DNA of 64,000 nucleotides from Inonotus obliquus (GCA_032164295.1 JAJHTX010000004.1:992001-1056000); one strand, 5' to 3'. Numbered from the stretch's first letter, positions 10,991 through 23,524 are shown. A program made the numbers and translations. Notes: a model not told the origin generated them from the letters alone.

Positions 10991-12557
10991 CTAATCATTT
11001 AGTCCCCAGATACCAGCTTTCTTGACACCTTCAACCAGCGCATCAACGTTTCCAAGAAGCTGTCCCAATATCTCTTTCTTCTCTTTCATGGTTCGAAGTT
11101 GCGCCGATTGCGTACTTTCAGAAGAGAAGCTCCTTGTCGACTCGTCACTAGGAGTAAACCTTCGGTCGTCGTACACGGTTTCCGATTCCGAATGCAGAGT
11201 TTCCTCCGATGTCAATCGACTCAACGGACTACCCTGCTTATGGATGAACCGAGGAACTTTGAGAGGTGTTCCATGCGGAGGAGTTCCAGGCCTTCGTATT
11301 CCACCATCCAGCTGCGCTACTTTGGCCTTCTTGGGGCTTTGCGGGACGAAATCCACATCTTTTCGCAGCATTCCCAGTGGATCGAATGTCTGAGGAAGTT
11401 CCCTGCTCATTGCCTTCTTCGGCGATAGTGGCGGAGTACCGGCGAGAGTAGGACTGGGTGACCAAGATCCTAAGGAGGAGGACGAAGAATGCGATCCGGA
11501 GGAGTTTGAGCTCCGGCTTGAAGTGGTTGAGTGTCTCGAGCGATCGAAAAGAGCGGATCTGGGGCGTTTTACCGGAGAGGACGGTCTAGTGGGAACGTCG
11601 TTCGGAAGAGGCGTCGATTCATCCATAAGGTAAAAATAAAGGAACTCAATGCACTTTATCCTGAATGGTCAAGTTTATTAATCATCTACGGAGGAGATTA
11701 ATTGCTGTCTGTACCTGATGTCCTTTGGAATGGTAGGCCGCTTCAAAATTTTCACAATATGTTCCATTCCTCCTGCCTCCTCAAAGCACCGAAGGGCAGG
11801 TGGAGCATCGACTAGCACGCAGAGCAGAGCATCCAAAATGGCAGCTACCAAGGAAGGATCCCAGGGATAATCATTTGACGCCGTCTTGGTCGGCGAAGCA
11901 TTCGTTAGATTGCCGTATGCCTTCGCACTAGCTTGTCGGCAGATGGATAGCAGATCAACAAAGACCTGCAAACACTTTCAGATGAGAGGTCCCGTATTCT
12001 CATAAGGGCTTACCTCGATAGAAGGCTGCCTGCATAAAAAGTCCTTGCTCGCTCTATGCAATAATGCCACACCTTGCAACAAAGACAGGGCCTGGATCAC
12101 GAGAGAAGTGATCGAGACAAACTCTTCTTCGCTGTCGACGGCTGTAGACTGTAAGGACATAGGTTGAGGCTGAGGATAAGACAAACGCACAACTGGATAT
12201 TCTCTTGCCACCAAGTTTCATCAAGGTTTCTGTCCTACATGTCAACCACTGAAGTACTCGTGATGCGACTGTATTCATCATTAGCAATAAAAAAGTAACT
12301 CAAAAAGACATCACTCACTGTTACATTGGAAAGAGTCCTGAAGTCGCAAGAAAAGATCAAGATCGTGTTGCGCGAGATTCCGTTTTTCGGTTAAAAGGCA
12401 TTCAGCAATTGTTCGCTCAAGCGTGGCGAGGGCTTCTTTCTGCGATGAAATAGATGAACGGGGTGAAATAAACTAAAAGAGGACAATTAGCACAAAGCAT
12501 GCAATGATCTCGTTACAAGGATACCTTATCGAGAGCGGTTTCGAGCGTGTTCTGCAT
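10991..12557 (-). CDS. Cdc14-type septation initiation network protein
   Basis: Six exons (12557-12525, 12439-12319, 12268-12239, 12141-12014, 11965-11715, 11660-10991) sum to 1,233 nt, or 410 residues. The frame matches the fission-yeast Cdc14 SIN family (the Sid1 kinase partner, not the phosphatase of the same name). It shows LFLRLQDSFQCNIASRVLQWL, then LSLLQGVALLHRASKDFL, then PPALRCFEEAGGMEHIVKIL and IKCIEFLYFYLMDE, with the C-terminal block LLGNVDALVEGVKKAGIWGL. The protein should act at the spindle pole body to drive cytokinesis and septation. About 130 residues between FLYFYL and the C-terminal block are low-complexity and rich in Ser/Thr-Pro sites (SPVKRPR, SPKK twice, GTPP). The last exon alone looks like a separate gene, but the 54-nt intron 11661-11714 fuses it in frame. 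Confidence 0.88.
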
Positions 12558-12632
12558 CGTTGGTGGAGGGTTGTGCATGGAGTGCGGAGTGCAGAACCGC
12601 GGCGTGTCGGTCACGAAATAGAAATTGATGAA

Positions 12633-12644
12633 CACGTGCACGTG
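12633..12644. promoter_or_regulatory. two back-to-back CACGTG E-boxes
   Basis: CACGTGCACGTG is two contiguous palindromic E-boxes about 76-87 bases upstream of the Cdc14-like start codon. CACGTG is the core site of fungal bHLH factors such as Cbf1 and Pho4 types. The function here is inferred from position only. Confidence 0.35.
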
Positions 12645-13128
12645 ATGGAGTTCGCTGTCGATCCCCGAGTTTAGAAACACCACCGAAAACCCATCAAACT
12701 GGTTCATTCATTGACGGGCAGAATAAATGATAGCATGGCTAAATCGTGCGCATAGAGATTATTGGCTAACTCTGCTACAGGCATAAATTTGGACTGGACA
12801 TCCCTTGATCCTGAGAAAAGTAATGGCACCCCGAGTTCCACGGAATTATATTTCAGCACGTCGAAGCGCTAAGCTAAGCACGTTTCGGGGCGCGAGAGAA
12901 TATTGCAGCTTTGCGAACAGTACGTCCTGTTTTGTGACGCACGAGCGAAGGAGCGCATCATTGCCGCCATAACGCCGCCTGCAGTTCTTCCAAGTCACAT
13001 CCTCGGTCTGTATTACATTTATTGGACGACGGGTAGCCAACGGATGGTTGCGACGAAGCGATAGGTTTACCATTGCGCAATAACCGAGGTGGTGGGAAGG
13101 GAGCGGCATCACGCGTTCCGTCCGGACG

Positions 13129-13139
13129 AAATATTTAAG
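13129..13139 (+). promoter_or_regulatory. TATA-like element upstream of FAH-family gene
   Basis: AAATATTTAAG lies 64-74 bases before the ATG at 13203, with a pyrimidine-rich stretch between. This is a plausible TATA element for that gene. Confidence 0.3.
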
Positions 13140-13202
13140 AGATGTGAACAAATACATTCACTCTCGTAGCTCATCCTTCTCAAACCTCTTACTCCAACTA
13201 TC

Positions 13203-14626
13203 ATGGCACCTATTCGAACAGTGAGTTTTCTCGTCCCTCTGTGATGTACAGAATCGCTCAAAGGAATGTTCCTTGTAGGCCTGGACACGACTAATCCGTT
13301 TCGTCGCTGCAGAGACAGCGCAAGTGCACATTGGAGAGCCTGTGGATCCAAACCTTGATAGTGCGTATAGACACGTCATGCGTGGCGTAAACGAGCTTAT
13401 CACTACTATACACAGTTGGTCTGGCATACAACGCAAAGAAGACAATCCAGGCTCGCGAGATTGTCGGCTCAGCTCTCAACCCAAGCTCACACGTCTCCGA
13501 TAACGTACTCACGGTCAAGGAACTACTTGCGCCACTCGCTCGCGATGAAGTGAAGCTCGTGCGATGCCTTGGGTTGAACTACTCAGATCATGCTGTGCGT
13601 ACACTTAACTAGGATAAACACAAACAGGCTTGATCTTGACTGGAACGATAGGCCGAAGCCAACCTCGCGAAGCCAGCGTATGTATTTAGTCATCCTTTGT
13701 CGATTGCACATTCAGCTGACTCTCTTCCATAAGAGCACCTGTTCTATTCTACAAGCCGCAAACTTCCCTGATTGGTCCGGAGGCCCCGATTACGATACCA
13801 AAAGCTGCTCAGCCAGTGAACAAGCATCTTCCGGATTATGAAGTGAGAGAGAATATGCACCTTGGGAGTATACGGTATTCTAATGCTCGTTCTTTAGGTT
13901 GAACTGACCGTCGTCATCGGTAAGCCTGCCAAGGACGTATCGGAGGCAGACGCTTTAGACTATGTTCTCGGTTACGTTGCTGGAAACGACGTAGGTCCTT
14001 CATACATCCGATAACTGGAAGAGTCTAACTTAGTTTATGTGTAGATTTCCTTCCGGTATCACCAGATGCTAGTCTCACAATGGAATTTCTCAAAGGGATT
14101 TGGTAAGTCCAGTCCGGGTCGCATCGTGAAAATACGCGCGTCTGACTAAAAATCGCCTCAGATAACTCGACACCAATTGGCCCAGTTCTCGTTTCCGCAA
14201 AGGCTATCCCAGACCCACAGGCACTAGGACTAAAGACGATCGTCAACGGACAAACGTTACAAGATGGAACAACAGCGTATGCCTGATAGCACTTCACCTT
14301 TGTACTGCTGAACTGACCATTGTAAATACAGTGATCAAATCTTCAACATCCGGCAGACGATCGCCTTTCTTTCGCAAGGGACGACGCTTGAACCTGGTTC
14401 TATCATTATGACGGGTACGCCTAAGGTAAGCATCATCTGCCAAGAAGGGCAGAGTGCAGAAATTGATGCGTTTCCAATTTAGGGTGTAGGCTTTGTCAAG
14501 AAGCCGCCCATTTTCCTCAAGCACGGTGATGACGTGCGCGTTTGGATCGATGGAGGTCTTGGTACACTAATCAACCCTATCGTTGAGGAAGGGAAGAACA
14601 AAATTGGTGCACAAGTGAAGCTTTAG
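13203..14626 (+). CDS. fumarylacetoacetate hydrolase (FAH) family protein
   Basis: Ten exons can be traced, from 13203-13220 (only 18 nt) to 14483-14626. The protein of about 300 residues is a single FAH domain. It shows [27 protein letters not shown], the metal-binding acidic cluster [47 protein letters not shown], and the C-terminal [12 protein letters not shown]. Members of this small FAHD1/FAHD2 branch hydrolyse or decarboxylate beta-keto acids such as acylpyruvates or oxaloacetate using Mg2+. The exact substrate cannot be read from sequence. Length and lack of an N-terminal SH3-like domain separate it from true fumarylacetoacetase of tyrosine breakdown. It converges on the semialdehyde dehydrogenase gene downstream. 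Confidence 0.88.
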
Positions 14627-14843
14627 ATGTATGTTCATAGATACCACTTCGATAGTAGATTGTGCTTGCTTGCTTTTTTCGTATATTCCGTGTTTGGTCG
14701 TGTAATGTCATTTGGGAACACAAAAGTGTTTATTCAACTACTTGTCACGAAAGCATCGTTCAGCGTATTTGTTAAAACTACAGCTGGGTAGATCAAAATT
14801 CTGTGTTCTTCATTGTTAATTTGATGTCGGGTGTAGTGACGTT

Positions 14844-17197
14844 TTAGATGCCACCGAAGGCAATATACTTTGTTTGCATATACTCCTGAATGCCATGCCC
14901 GCCCTCGCGACCTAATTATCAGAAGGTATTAGAAGTAAATTAACCAGTACAATAAACGGAAGTACTCACCAAGTCCACTCTCCTTAATACCACCGAACGG
15001 AGTATAAGCAGACGATATCATACCCGTATTCGTACCAACCATCCCAACCTCAAGCGCCTCCGCAACACGCCACACACGTCCAATATCCCTCGAATAAAAA
15101 TACCCAGCCAATCCATACGGAGTATCATTCGCTAATTTCAATACTTCTTCCTCAGTCTCAAATTTAATGAGAGCTGCGATGGGACCGAAGGTTTCTTCGT
15201 TTGAGAGTCGGACGTTTGATGGAACGTCTGAGAGAATGGTAGGAGAGAAGAATGATCCGGGGCCTTCGACTCGGGAGCCACCGATGAGGACTTGTGCGCC
15301 TTTGCTAATTGCGTCGGCGACGTGTTCTTCTACTTTTTTAATTGCTCGGTCGTGGATGAGAGGTCCGTGTGTCCTATTTTGTTACAAAAGTCGAATATAA
15401 ATATCAGACCAATTTTGGCGGAAGGAATGTGTGGACGAACGTTTCCTTGTCAAAACCGCTGCCAACCTTGAATGTAGCGACCTTGGAAGCAAGACGGGCT
15501 GCGAATTCGGCGTAGACTGAGGAATGAACATAAATCCTGTTCGCGCAGACGCATGTTTGACCGGATGCCCGGAACTTGCATTGTGCAGCACCTAAAGGAA
15601 GTTAACCTCGTCGAAGGTATGAATAGAAGATTCTCATATCTACCTTCAACTGCAGCATCAATATCCGCATCGTCAAAGACAATGAAAGGACAGTTGCCGC
15701 CTGCTTCAAATGAGATCCTGCAGATAGTCCTTTTAACATGGTCCAGGTTGCTGAATGCTGTATACCAACTTTTTCATCGTACTTGCGGACATCGAATAAA
15801 GGAGCTTCGCAACGGCCGTCGATCCAGTAAACGTCACTTTGCGTACAATTGTGTTCTCACAGAGCTCCTTTCCGACTTCGCTGACGTTCTTCATGGTTGT
15901 TACAACGTTAATGACGCCATCTGGGAATCCGGCCCGTCGAGCTAACTGCATGAGTCCAGTAGGAATTGACAAGCAACGTCCCTTTAGAAAACTCGTAGGA
16001 TAGAATGACTTCCATGCGCACCTCAACAAGAGCGAGAGCGGAGAACGGTGTCTCAGGTGGTGGTTTGAGGACAGCGGTACATCCAGCAGCAAGTGCAGGA
16101 CCAAGTTTTCGAGCAATCTGCAGAATCATGGGTATTAACTCCCAAAGCCAGTGATGCAACTTACCATAGCCGAAGGGAAGTTCCATGGCGTCAAGATGGC
16201 GCTATTTCTTCTTGAGCACTCGTCTTACATCTCTATATAGGATGATTCCGACCAACCATACTCCTACAAAAGCAAGGTTTTAAACAAGCAAATAATGCAG
16301 GTAATAATGCATACCGACGGGTTGCATAATTGTTACATTCCTAATACCGTGGACCTGTGCGGGTATAGTTTCTGGCGGTACTTGAGTAAATCATTTAAAC
16401 CGGGAGTACAACTGAGCCTGCCTCCGTATGTACGAACAGCCTCCTCGGCTTCATAGAAATTTCAGTGCTTTGCTCATCGTTAACGATCAATGACGCACCG
16501 AACCACTGCAGCACGAATTAATTCAAGGAGCTCTACGATATATCTCCGATGCTTACCTCGAGAAAAGATGAGCTATATGCGATTTCTCCCTAGAAACTGT
16601 AAGAATTGAGTATAGAGTCACATGAATTAACGCACTTTCGCGTCAGTCAGTGTTTTCCCATTCTCCCATGTCTAAAGGAATGAGTAAGGCAGAAACTATA
16701 CTTGGTAGAGGACTCACCAGGATCTTTGCAAGATCATCTGAGTGCTCTTGCATGAGAGCATTCATCTTCATGAGCAAGTCATGACGTTCCTGTGGGATTA
16801 AGAATAAATCACTGAGAGCCAATGACAACGCGTGTGTTTACCTTGGCCGTTGTCTTTTTCCACGATTTGAAGGCGTCCTGCGCTGCAGTAATGGCCTCCT
16901 TAGTCTCCTTGATGCCCATTTCGGGGACAGTCCCTATCTCCTCTCCGGTAGCAGGATCTGAGGAACAAATGAATTGCCGAATCTCAGCCTGGCACAGAAC
17001 AGCCTGAGGCATCCCACATACTAGTGACAGAGATGGTAGCACCATCAAATGCATCTCTCCATTGGCCTGCAATATAACCTTTCGTCTGGAGGAGTCCCTC
17101 GTCCTTCAAACCAAGCTGTGTTCGAGAATATGAGCTAGGAAGGAGCAATAAGCGTAGGGGAACAAGTACGGACCGTAGCTGCATAATTGCTCGCCAT
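14844..17197 (-). CDS. succinate-semialdehyde dehydrogenase (ALDH5 type)
   Basis: The many-exon gene encodes a full aldehyde dehydrogenase of about 490 residues. The N-terminus is [10 protein letters not shown] and [15 protein letters not shown]. The cofactor region is [21 protein letters not shown]. Other blocks are [13 protein letters not shown] and the catalytic Glu block [20 protein letters not shown]. The catalytic Cys lies in [15 protein letters not shown], and the end is [22 protein letters not shown]. The motifs FEAGG and GQTCVC fit succinate-semialdehyde dehydrogenase, the last step of the GABA shunt. The frame looks broken in places but is restored by short introns and a 7-nt microexon at 16257-16263. 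Around 16381-16421 the best fit needs either a GC-AG intron of 41 nt or a very short GT-AG intron. It shares a 294-bp divergent promoter with the Dicer gene. Confidence 0.85.
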
Positions 17198-17491
17198 TCT
17201 GTGGAAAGTGACAATAGTGCCGCGCTTGTGGTGCGAGAGATAGCGGAAGGACACAGAAAGGGAGGTACCCAGGAGCCTGACCATGACGGATTTAATAGAC
17301 GGAACGAATGATAAATAGTTGGTCCTGCACTTTCGATTCAGTCAGTGGCGATGACATCAAATCTTATGTGGATCACGAGCACGTGCCAGAATTAGATCCC
17401 GTGGCTCATTCTTTGTCTTGGGTGTGTACTTATCGTCCCTGCTGCTTGCGCCCCTAAGCCTTTGGTCCTACCTTCCTCAAGTTTCGATGCG

Positions 17492-20400
17492 ATGCTGAAA
17501 GCTTGGAAGCAGGCATGGAAAAAGGAGGATGGTAGCTCTCAGGGCAGCGACAGGTTTCAATCCGACGACGAACTATCTGTTTCTATCGGCCAAAACACCT
17601 CATTTAAGGCATCCTCCAAACGCTACAGATCAACAGGCTCAGGCTCACGCTCTAGCCGTAACATGTCACCGCTGCCAGGCGCCGTACGTACCGTGAGCGA
17701 AACTGACTGGGATGACGGTGAAGAGCGTGAAATCAAGCGACAAAGGACAAAATCTCCCATCTGGAGCAGCCCTCCAGAGGCGATACGTAGTCGACTTCCC
17801 GAAATCATAGATATTGACGAGGAAGAAGACCGCGATGCCGCTCCCGAATATGCTACCGCTGAGGAGCTTGAGAGATCTCTTTTTGTTCAGGCGAAAGCGG
17901 GGAACAGTAGGCCTCAAGCTAGATAACCCATTTATTACTTCTAACATACTTTCAGCTCTTGCGATACTAAACTCAGAGTCGCGTCAGTGCCTACCTACAG
18001 CATCCTTGTTCCCTGATCTGATAATCAATGCAGAAAAGATCAAGATCTTTGACATGCTTTTGGAGTGGGCTTGTGGATTAGAACGAGAAAGACCAATCAC
18101 AGTCACACGGATACGGAGAGTAGCTCTGTTGGTCGTGGAGTATGCCTGATATTCATTGTCCTACTTTGTTTGTACTGATGTTATTCTCAGAGATCCAGCG
18201 ACGGCAAGTGCTCGTGCGGCACAGCTGGGTAACCACTCGAGCCTATCTGTTGCCGTTTATACCAATTATTTACATTCATCGTCCATGGAAACTTGGATGG
18301 ATCTATCTAACAAGAAGGAGGTTATTGTGGTTTCATCCAAGGTAAGCCACCAGACCAATCGTTGGTGTCTGCGGGCTCAGACCGCAAGAGCAGCTTCTTT
18401 TCGATTCTCTTACTCGGGGAACTATTGCAATCTCTCGCGTTCACTTCATGATCTTGGATGATGTGACGTCTGCTAAGGACGACGAGAGCCACCCAATTCA
18501 ACAGCTTATGAAGGATTTCTATCGAGCAACCGATCAATTGTCTCGTCCCCAAATTTTCGGTGCCATCGTAGTCCGCCCGGGTAAAAAATTCAACTTCGAC
18601 GTTGGCCTTCTGAAACTGGAAGATGTTCTGGACTCAAGGTACCATGGTTTATCAGACTCCGTCCGCGATTCAATACTTTCCTTGCCCGACAAGCCGATGG
18701 AATTAGTAGTATTCTACGATCCTCAAGTCCAGGTCGCAGAGACTCCTCTTCTCAAGAGACTGCGCACGTTTGATCCCGACATGTCGATATATCGTTCCGT
18801 CTTCCGTAATTCGAAATACGCTTTGGGAGAAATAGGTGCTTGTGCATGTGACCTAGTCTGGCGGCGCGCATTGAAGGAAACAGAAGCAGAACCTAGCCGA
18901 ATTCTATCCATCTTCGAGGAAGAGGACGAATTTCAGACAGGTTCTAACGCCGGAATCGTGAAGGTAAAGGCCGAGATTAAGAATACAATTAGAAACTGGC
19001 CATTCACCATGCCAAATTGGGATTATTCATCTCGCGGATTCAATGTCACGCCGAAATTTGCGAAACTGATGAAAATTCTGAAGGCATCCGAACCACACGG
19101 TGACGCATTCAGAGGCATCATTTTTGGTACGCATATTCTAACTATATCAGATTGATTGATGCTCAGTGCAGATATACAGTTCAAAAGCGGAGCCTTGCAT
19201 ATGTGTTAGTAGACCTACTACGTACTCTAGATGACCAAGTAGCGTTCATTCGACCACAAGCACTTGTTGGTCACGGTCCTACAGGGGAAGCTTCTTATCA
19301 GGTGAGTAATCTTGCACTTTGTTGGTCGTCAGATCATCCTGCTCAGCTCGCACAGGCGGACATCCTGGAGTCCTTTCGGACAGGTGTTTATAACCTTATC
19401 GTCGCAACGAAGTACGCTGAAGATATGGAAATAGGTCCAGTGACCATCGTAATTAGGTAATGTGCCTATGTGTGTTTGAGAATCCTTCTGTTCTGACGAA
19501 AGCCAGGTTTGACTTGTTCGAGAGTCAAGTCTCATATGCGCATTGTAGAGCTCGGGCTCGCGGTCAACAGTGTCATCTCATCCACATGGCAGAGCGTGGG
19601 AATGATGTGGATCGCCGAATTTTTGCTCAGGCTGCGCGGATTGACCCCAGGATGGAAAGATGGGTTCAACGAGTCTCCACAAATGTTGGAAGCGCAATTC
19701 CCCCTTTACCGTTGCGCGAGACGGTCGACCCATACCGTTCTGATAGTGACGATGAGGACGAAGATCCTGGAAGCTTCATACAGGATCCTACGACAAGCGG
19801 CCGCATCTACGTGCAGGACGCTGTGACAGTGGTGTATCGCTTTACTTCCCAATTGTCTGCAGCGGGTGACGTGGAAGAGCGCCTGAACAAGCCACTATTC
19901 GAGTTCGAGGAATTACAGGACGGCCCATCATCGAAAACGATGTACATATGCACAGTATTGCTTCCTCCTGGCTCTCTGCTTCGTCGAGTATCAGGCTCAC
20001 CGAGTCCAACAATGTCGCAAGCTCGACGAATGGCCTGCTATCAAACATGTCATGAACTTTATACGCGCGGAGTCCTCGACTATCGCTTGTTTCCTCGTCC
20101 GCCTTTACCATCCAGTAGACCCCAGAAGGCGTACATATCTGTTAAGATGATCGAGCAGCTGAGCGACGGAGAAGCAGCAGAAGGTCAATCCTTTGCGCGA
20201 ATATCCCGAAATCACGACAAGACGCCAGGAATACACTTATACCCTTGCAAGACTCCCGATTTCTGGGCAAACTCGCTACCTATCATGCGCGGATGTCTGT
20301 ATCCAACTATAGTTGCTCCCTCCGTCAGTCCTACTGGGAGCGGGGCGTACGCTCCGATAGTGTTGCTAACACGACTTCCTCTGCCTCCACTTTCCTCGTT

Positions 20401-23324
20401 TGATATCTACTTCCCTGGATCCTCTGGGAAAGTTCTTTTCAAACGCGGTGAGGCCTTTGAGGTCGATGAGGACAGGTTGCAAGACCTGTACAAATTTACG
20501 GTTCGCATCATCCGCAGCATAACCAACAAACCATACATATGTGCTTTGGATAGTGTGTCATACTTCATTGCACCTCTCCCAAGGGACTTTCGGTTGGAAC
20601 TGGCAGAACCTGATAACGGTCAGCAGTGGGAGTTTCCGAACGTTGTTGACCACATACCCTGGGAGACAGTGCGACTTGCAGCGAATAAATTCACAGCCAC
20701 ACTGAACACACAAGATCTGCAGACTCTATCTGCTGACATCGAAGATGCAATAGTCCAGGATAGGTGGGCCGAATTCACCCGCAGGTATTATTGCGTAAAG
20801 GTGCGACCCGATCTCAGCCCTATGTCCAAGCCGTTAGATAGCGCTGTGAGTATATGCGACTCTCTGAAAACAGCATACTGACGACGAACAGAGAGAGAAG
20901 GGATTCGACAACCTCGTCGAGTACTGCAGAGCGCGCCGAAAAGATTTTTCTGGACTTCAGAATTACAAACAACCTCTGATCGAGGTTGATCTCTGCCCTG
21001 TTGTGGTCAGCCATCTCAATCCGGCTTGCAAGCCTAGCGCGGAATCAAAGTTCCCTCCTGCAAAATGTACGTTGTTCCTAACACTAGAACAATTCTCATC
21101 AGAACTGAAAGCTCGCTAGATCTTATCCCTGAGCTTTGTTCTAAATGCACTATCCCTGGCAGGTGAGCGAAGCTGTTGAGATGGATAGATTCCGCTTTCT
21201 AAGATAACCTCCGGTCTAGCACATTCCGAACATCCTCCCTACTACCCTCTATTCTCGCAAAGCTAGATGAGAAACTACTTATAAAGGAGCTTAACGCCAA
21301 ATTTTTTGACCATTCAATAGACGAACATCACTTGCTTGCCGCCGTTTCGTCACCAGCAGCTCTCTCCGATGTCGATTACGAGCGTCTAGAACTTCTCGGT
21401 GCGTCTGTACTCCGTGAGATGGTTTCATTGAGCTAACGTGCAGCATATCTCGTAAAGGCGATGGGTATCTTAAGTACTTATCGTCGATCTATTTGTTCGT
21501 GACGTTCCCAACAATGCATGAGGGAGCATTGCATGTTGCTCGACAACGTATTATTAGTAACAGATCACTCTTGAAGAACGCCAGTCGCTGCGGTTTGCCT
21601 CAGTACATCCAATCCAAGCCATTTACACCAAAGACATGGGTACCACGGAATTTCATCTTGTATCGGGCTCCTAAATTACGTCAGGATGACGAACCAGTTG
21701 AGACCGTGGAACAGGGACTGGAAGAGGGGGAGCTACCGCCTGAAAAGGGATCCCAAGTAGCGCTGAAGCCCAAGAATAGTGATGTGAAAGGACGTGGGGC
21801 TACCAATGATACTCACATACCCGATTCCGAGGAGAACGTAGTTGGAAAATCCGGCAACGATCAGCCAGAATCCGGGGCACAATCAAAGAAGGCAGGCAAG
21901 AAAAAGAAGCAGGAAAACAATAGTACGGCACAATGGCTCGGAGACAAGGTAAGTCCGCGCATCATCTCAAATTTCTGCGCTCCTGATTTTTGTCCCGTTT
22001 AAGGCCATAGCCGACGTTGCGGAGGCGATCATAGGGGCAGCATATGTGACTGGTGGTAGGGAAATTGCCCTAAAAGTAACGAAGGCTTTGAACGTTCCGG
22101 TACCCCACATTGATCGGTGGTCGGACTTTGGAAGAAAGGCTCTCGCGCCTCCTCCTGAGGTGACTGCCAAGCTTCCGATCAGTTCTATTCAGGCAGTGGA
22201 GGAGATTATCGGTCACAAATTCGACCATCCGCATCTTCTAGCTCAAGCTCTCGTAAGTATTCACCAATTCAATGGTTTGATTAGGCCGTCTCTGATATCG
22301 GTGCCAAAAAGACACATACATCCATTAGTGGTAACGAGATGACAAGTTATGAACGTCTTGAGTTCATCGGAGATGCAGTGCTGGACTTCCGTAAGTTTGA
22401 CTAGAACCGGACGTGCGCTTATGCGTCCGCCTTCTTCTTCCATATCGCAACTATATTGACACGATTCGCCAAACTCTTTCAGTCGTCATCCGTCATATCT
22501 TCGATAGAGATAATGCGTTGTCTCCCGGTGCTTTGACCCTGCTAAAGGTACGGATGTTTCGTAATCAAGCCTTACGTACTAAAATGCCTGATCACGTTTC
22601 TTTTGGTGACTAGGGTGCGATGGTCTCCAATGCCGCTCTCGCAGCCGTCTGTATTTGGTCGGGTTTGCACGAACACCTGCTCTTTGAGTCAGCTTCCTTG
22701 GATCATAATATTCGGGCATATGCGAATCAGCTGTACGAGAAGCAAATAGCGGAGTACGAACAGGCGGCAAACGAAGGCAGGCAACCAGGTCAATATTGGG
22801 TTGACATTGAACCTCCAAAAGCACTCTCAGACGTCATCGAGTCCATTCTTGGTGCCGTCTATGTGTCGGATAATTTCTCACCGGCTGGGGCAGAGGCTTT
22901 CTTCGACAAGGTGCTGGCTCCTTTCTACGATAGGCACATTACGCTGCATACATTATCGCACCATCCCACGAAGATTCTCTTTGAGCTCTTCCAGTCTCAA
23001 GGATGTCAAGACTTCGGACTTGTCAAGGAGAACGTCGATCCTAGACGTAACGAGTACGGACATTCTGTTCAGAGCATGAGTATGTTTGGAGATAACTCTC
23101 ACACTGGATGGGGATTGACTGGTCTTGTCACAGTTGTAATCCACAGTATCGTATTGGCAACTGCAACAGACGTATCGGTGACATCCTGTGCACGAAGGGC
23201 ATCAGAAACAGCATTGGATGCCATTGAAGGTGATCCAATGTTCCTGACGCGTTATTGCGATTGTCGCGCTCAGAATCAGGCCAAAAAAGCCGCAAAGAAG
23301 GCAGAACAAAACTTATCGGAATAA
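17492..23324 (+). CDS. Dicer-like ribonuclease III with degraded helicase domain
   Basis: Many exons join into a Dicer. In order there is a Ser-rich acidic N-terminus and a helicase-like region (NTLAILNSESRQ where a Walker A motif belongs, VALLVVEDPATASARAAQLG, and MILDDVTSA where DECH belongs). A helicase C part follows (LIVATKYAEDMEIGPVTIVIRFDL, then YAHCRARARG in place of QSRGRAR). The Dicer dimerisation fold starts near 19800, then come the platform/PAZ-like region (QPLIEVDLCPVVV, KYLIPELC) and RNase IIIa (DYERLELLGDGYLKYLSS plus GDKAIADVAEAIIGAAY). RNase IIIb is SYERLEFIGDAVLDFLVI plus ALSDVIESILGAVY, and a dsRNA-binding-like C-terminus follows. All RNase III acidic residues are present in both domains, so dsRNA cleavage to small RNAs is expected. 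A Lys/Glu-rich insert of about 90 residues splits RNase IIIa. The first ATG is taken at 17492; intron 17907-17955 and others keep the frame. Confidence 0.9.
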
Positions 23325-23524
23325 CCTCCAGATCAAATCTTTCGCGTTCAAAGTAACATATGTGATTCCACGTAGGATAACAATCTATCGGGGACCCGTC
23401 TATTTAATGCGACTGAAGGGAGTGTATCTACAGTGTAGAGTGCAATTGTAATGTGCCTGCATCTATGAATCTAGTCTCTATAGTCTAGACAAGAGTCGCA
23501 ATTGATGTCGGAATGCATGCACGC

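Larger units (their letters stand above)
12558..13202. promoter_or_regulatory. divergent promoter region between CDC14-like and FAH-family genes
   Basis: There is no supported coding frame in these 645 bases. Two abutting CACGTG boxes lie at 12633-12644, near the Cdc14-like start. A TATA-like AAATATTTAAG lies at 13129-13139, near the FAH-family start. Confidence 0.4.

Noticed and set aside
10991..11626. A separate 211-residue single-exon gene starting MDESTPLPND
   Set aside because: A 54-nt GT-AG intron (11661-11714) joins it in frame to the Cdc14-type gene, and the bridging residues IKCIEFLYFYLMDE are a conserved block of that family.
12054..12287. Open frame running through the middle of the Cdc14-type gene in another phase
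   Set aside because: A 97-nt intron (12142-12238) gives the family sequence VLQWLTSVDSEEEFVSITSL; the alternative frame has no homology.
14844..17197. Semialdehyde dehydrogenase as a pseudogene because the frame is broken many times
   Set aside because: Every break can be removed by an intron or the 7-nt microexon, and all catalytic blocks are conserved.
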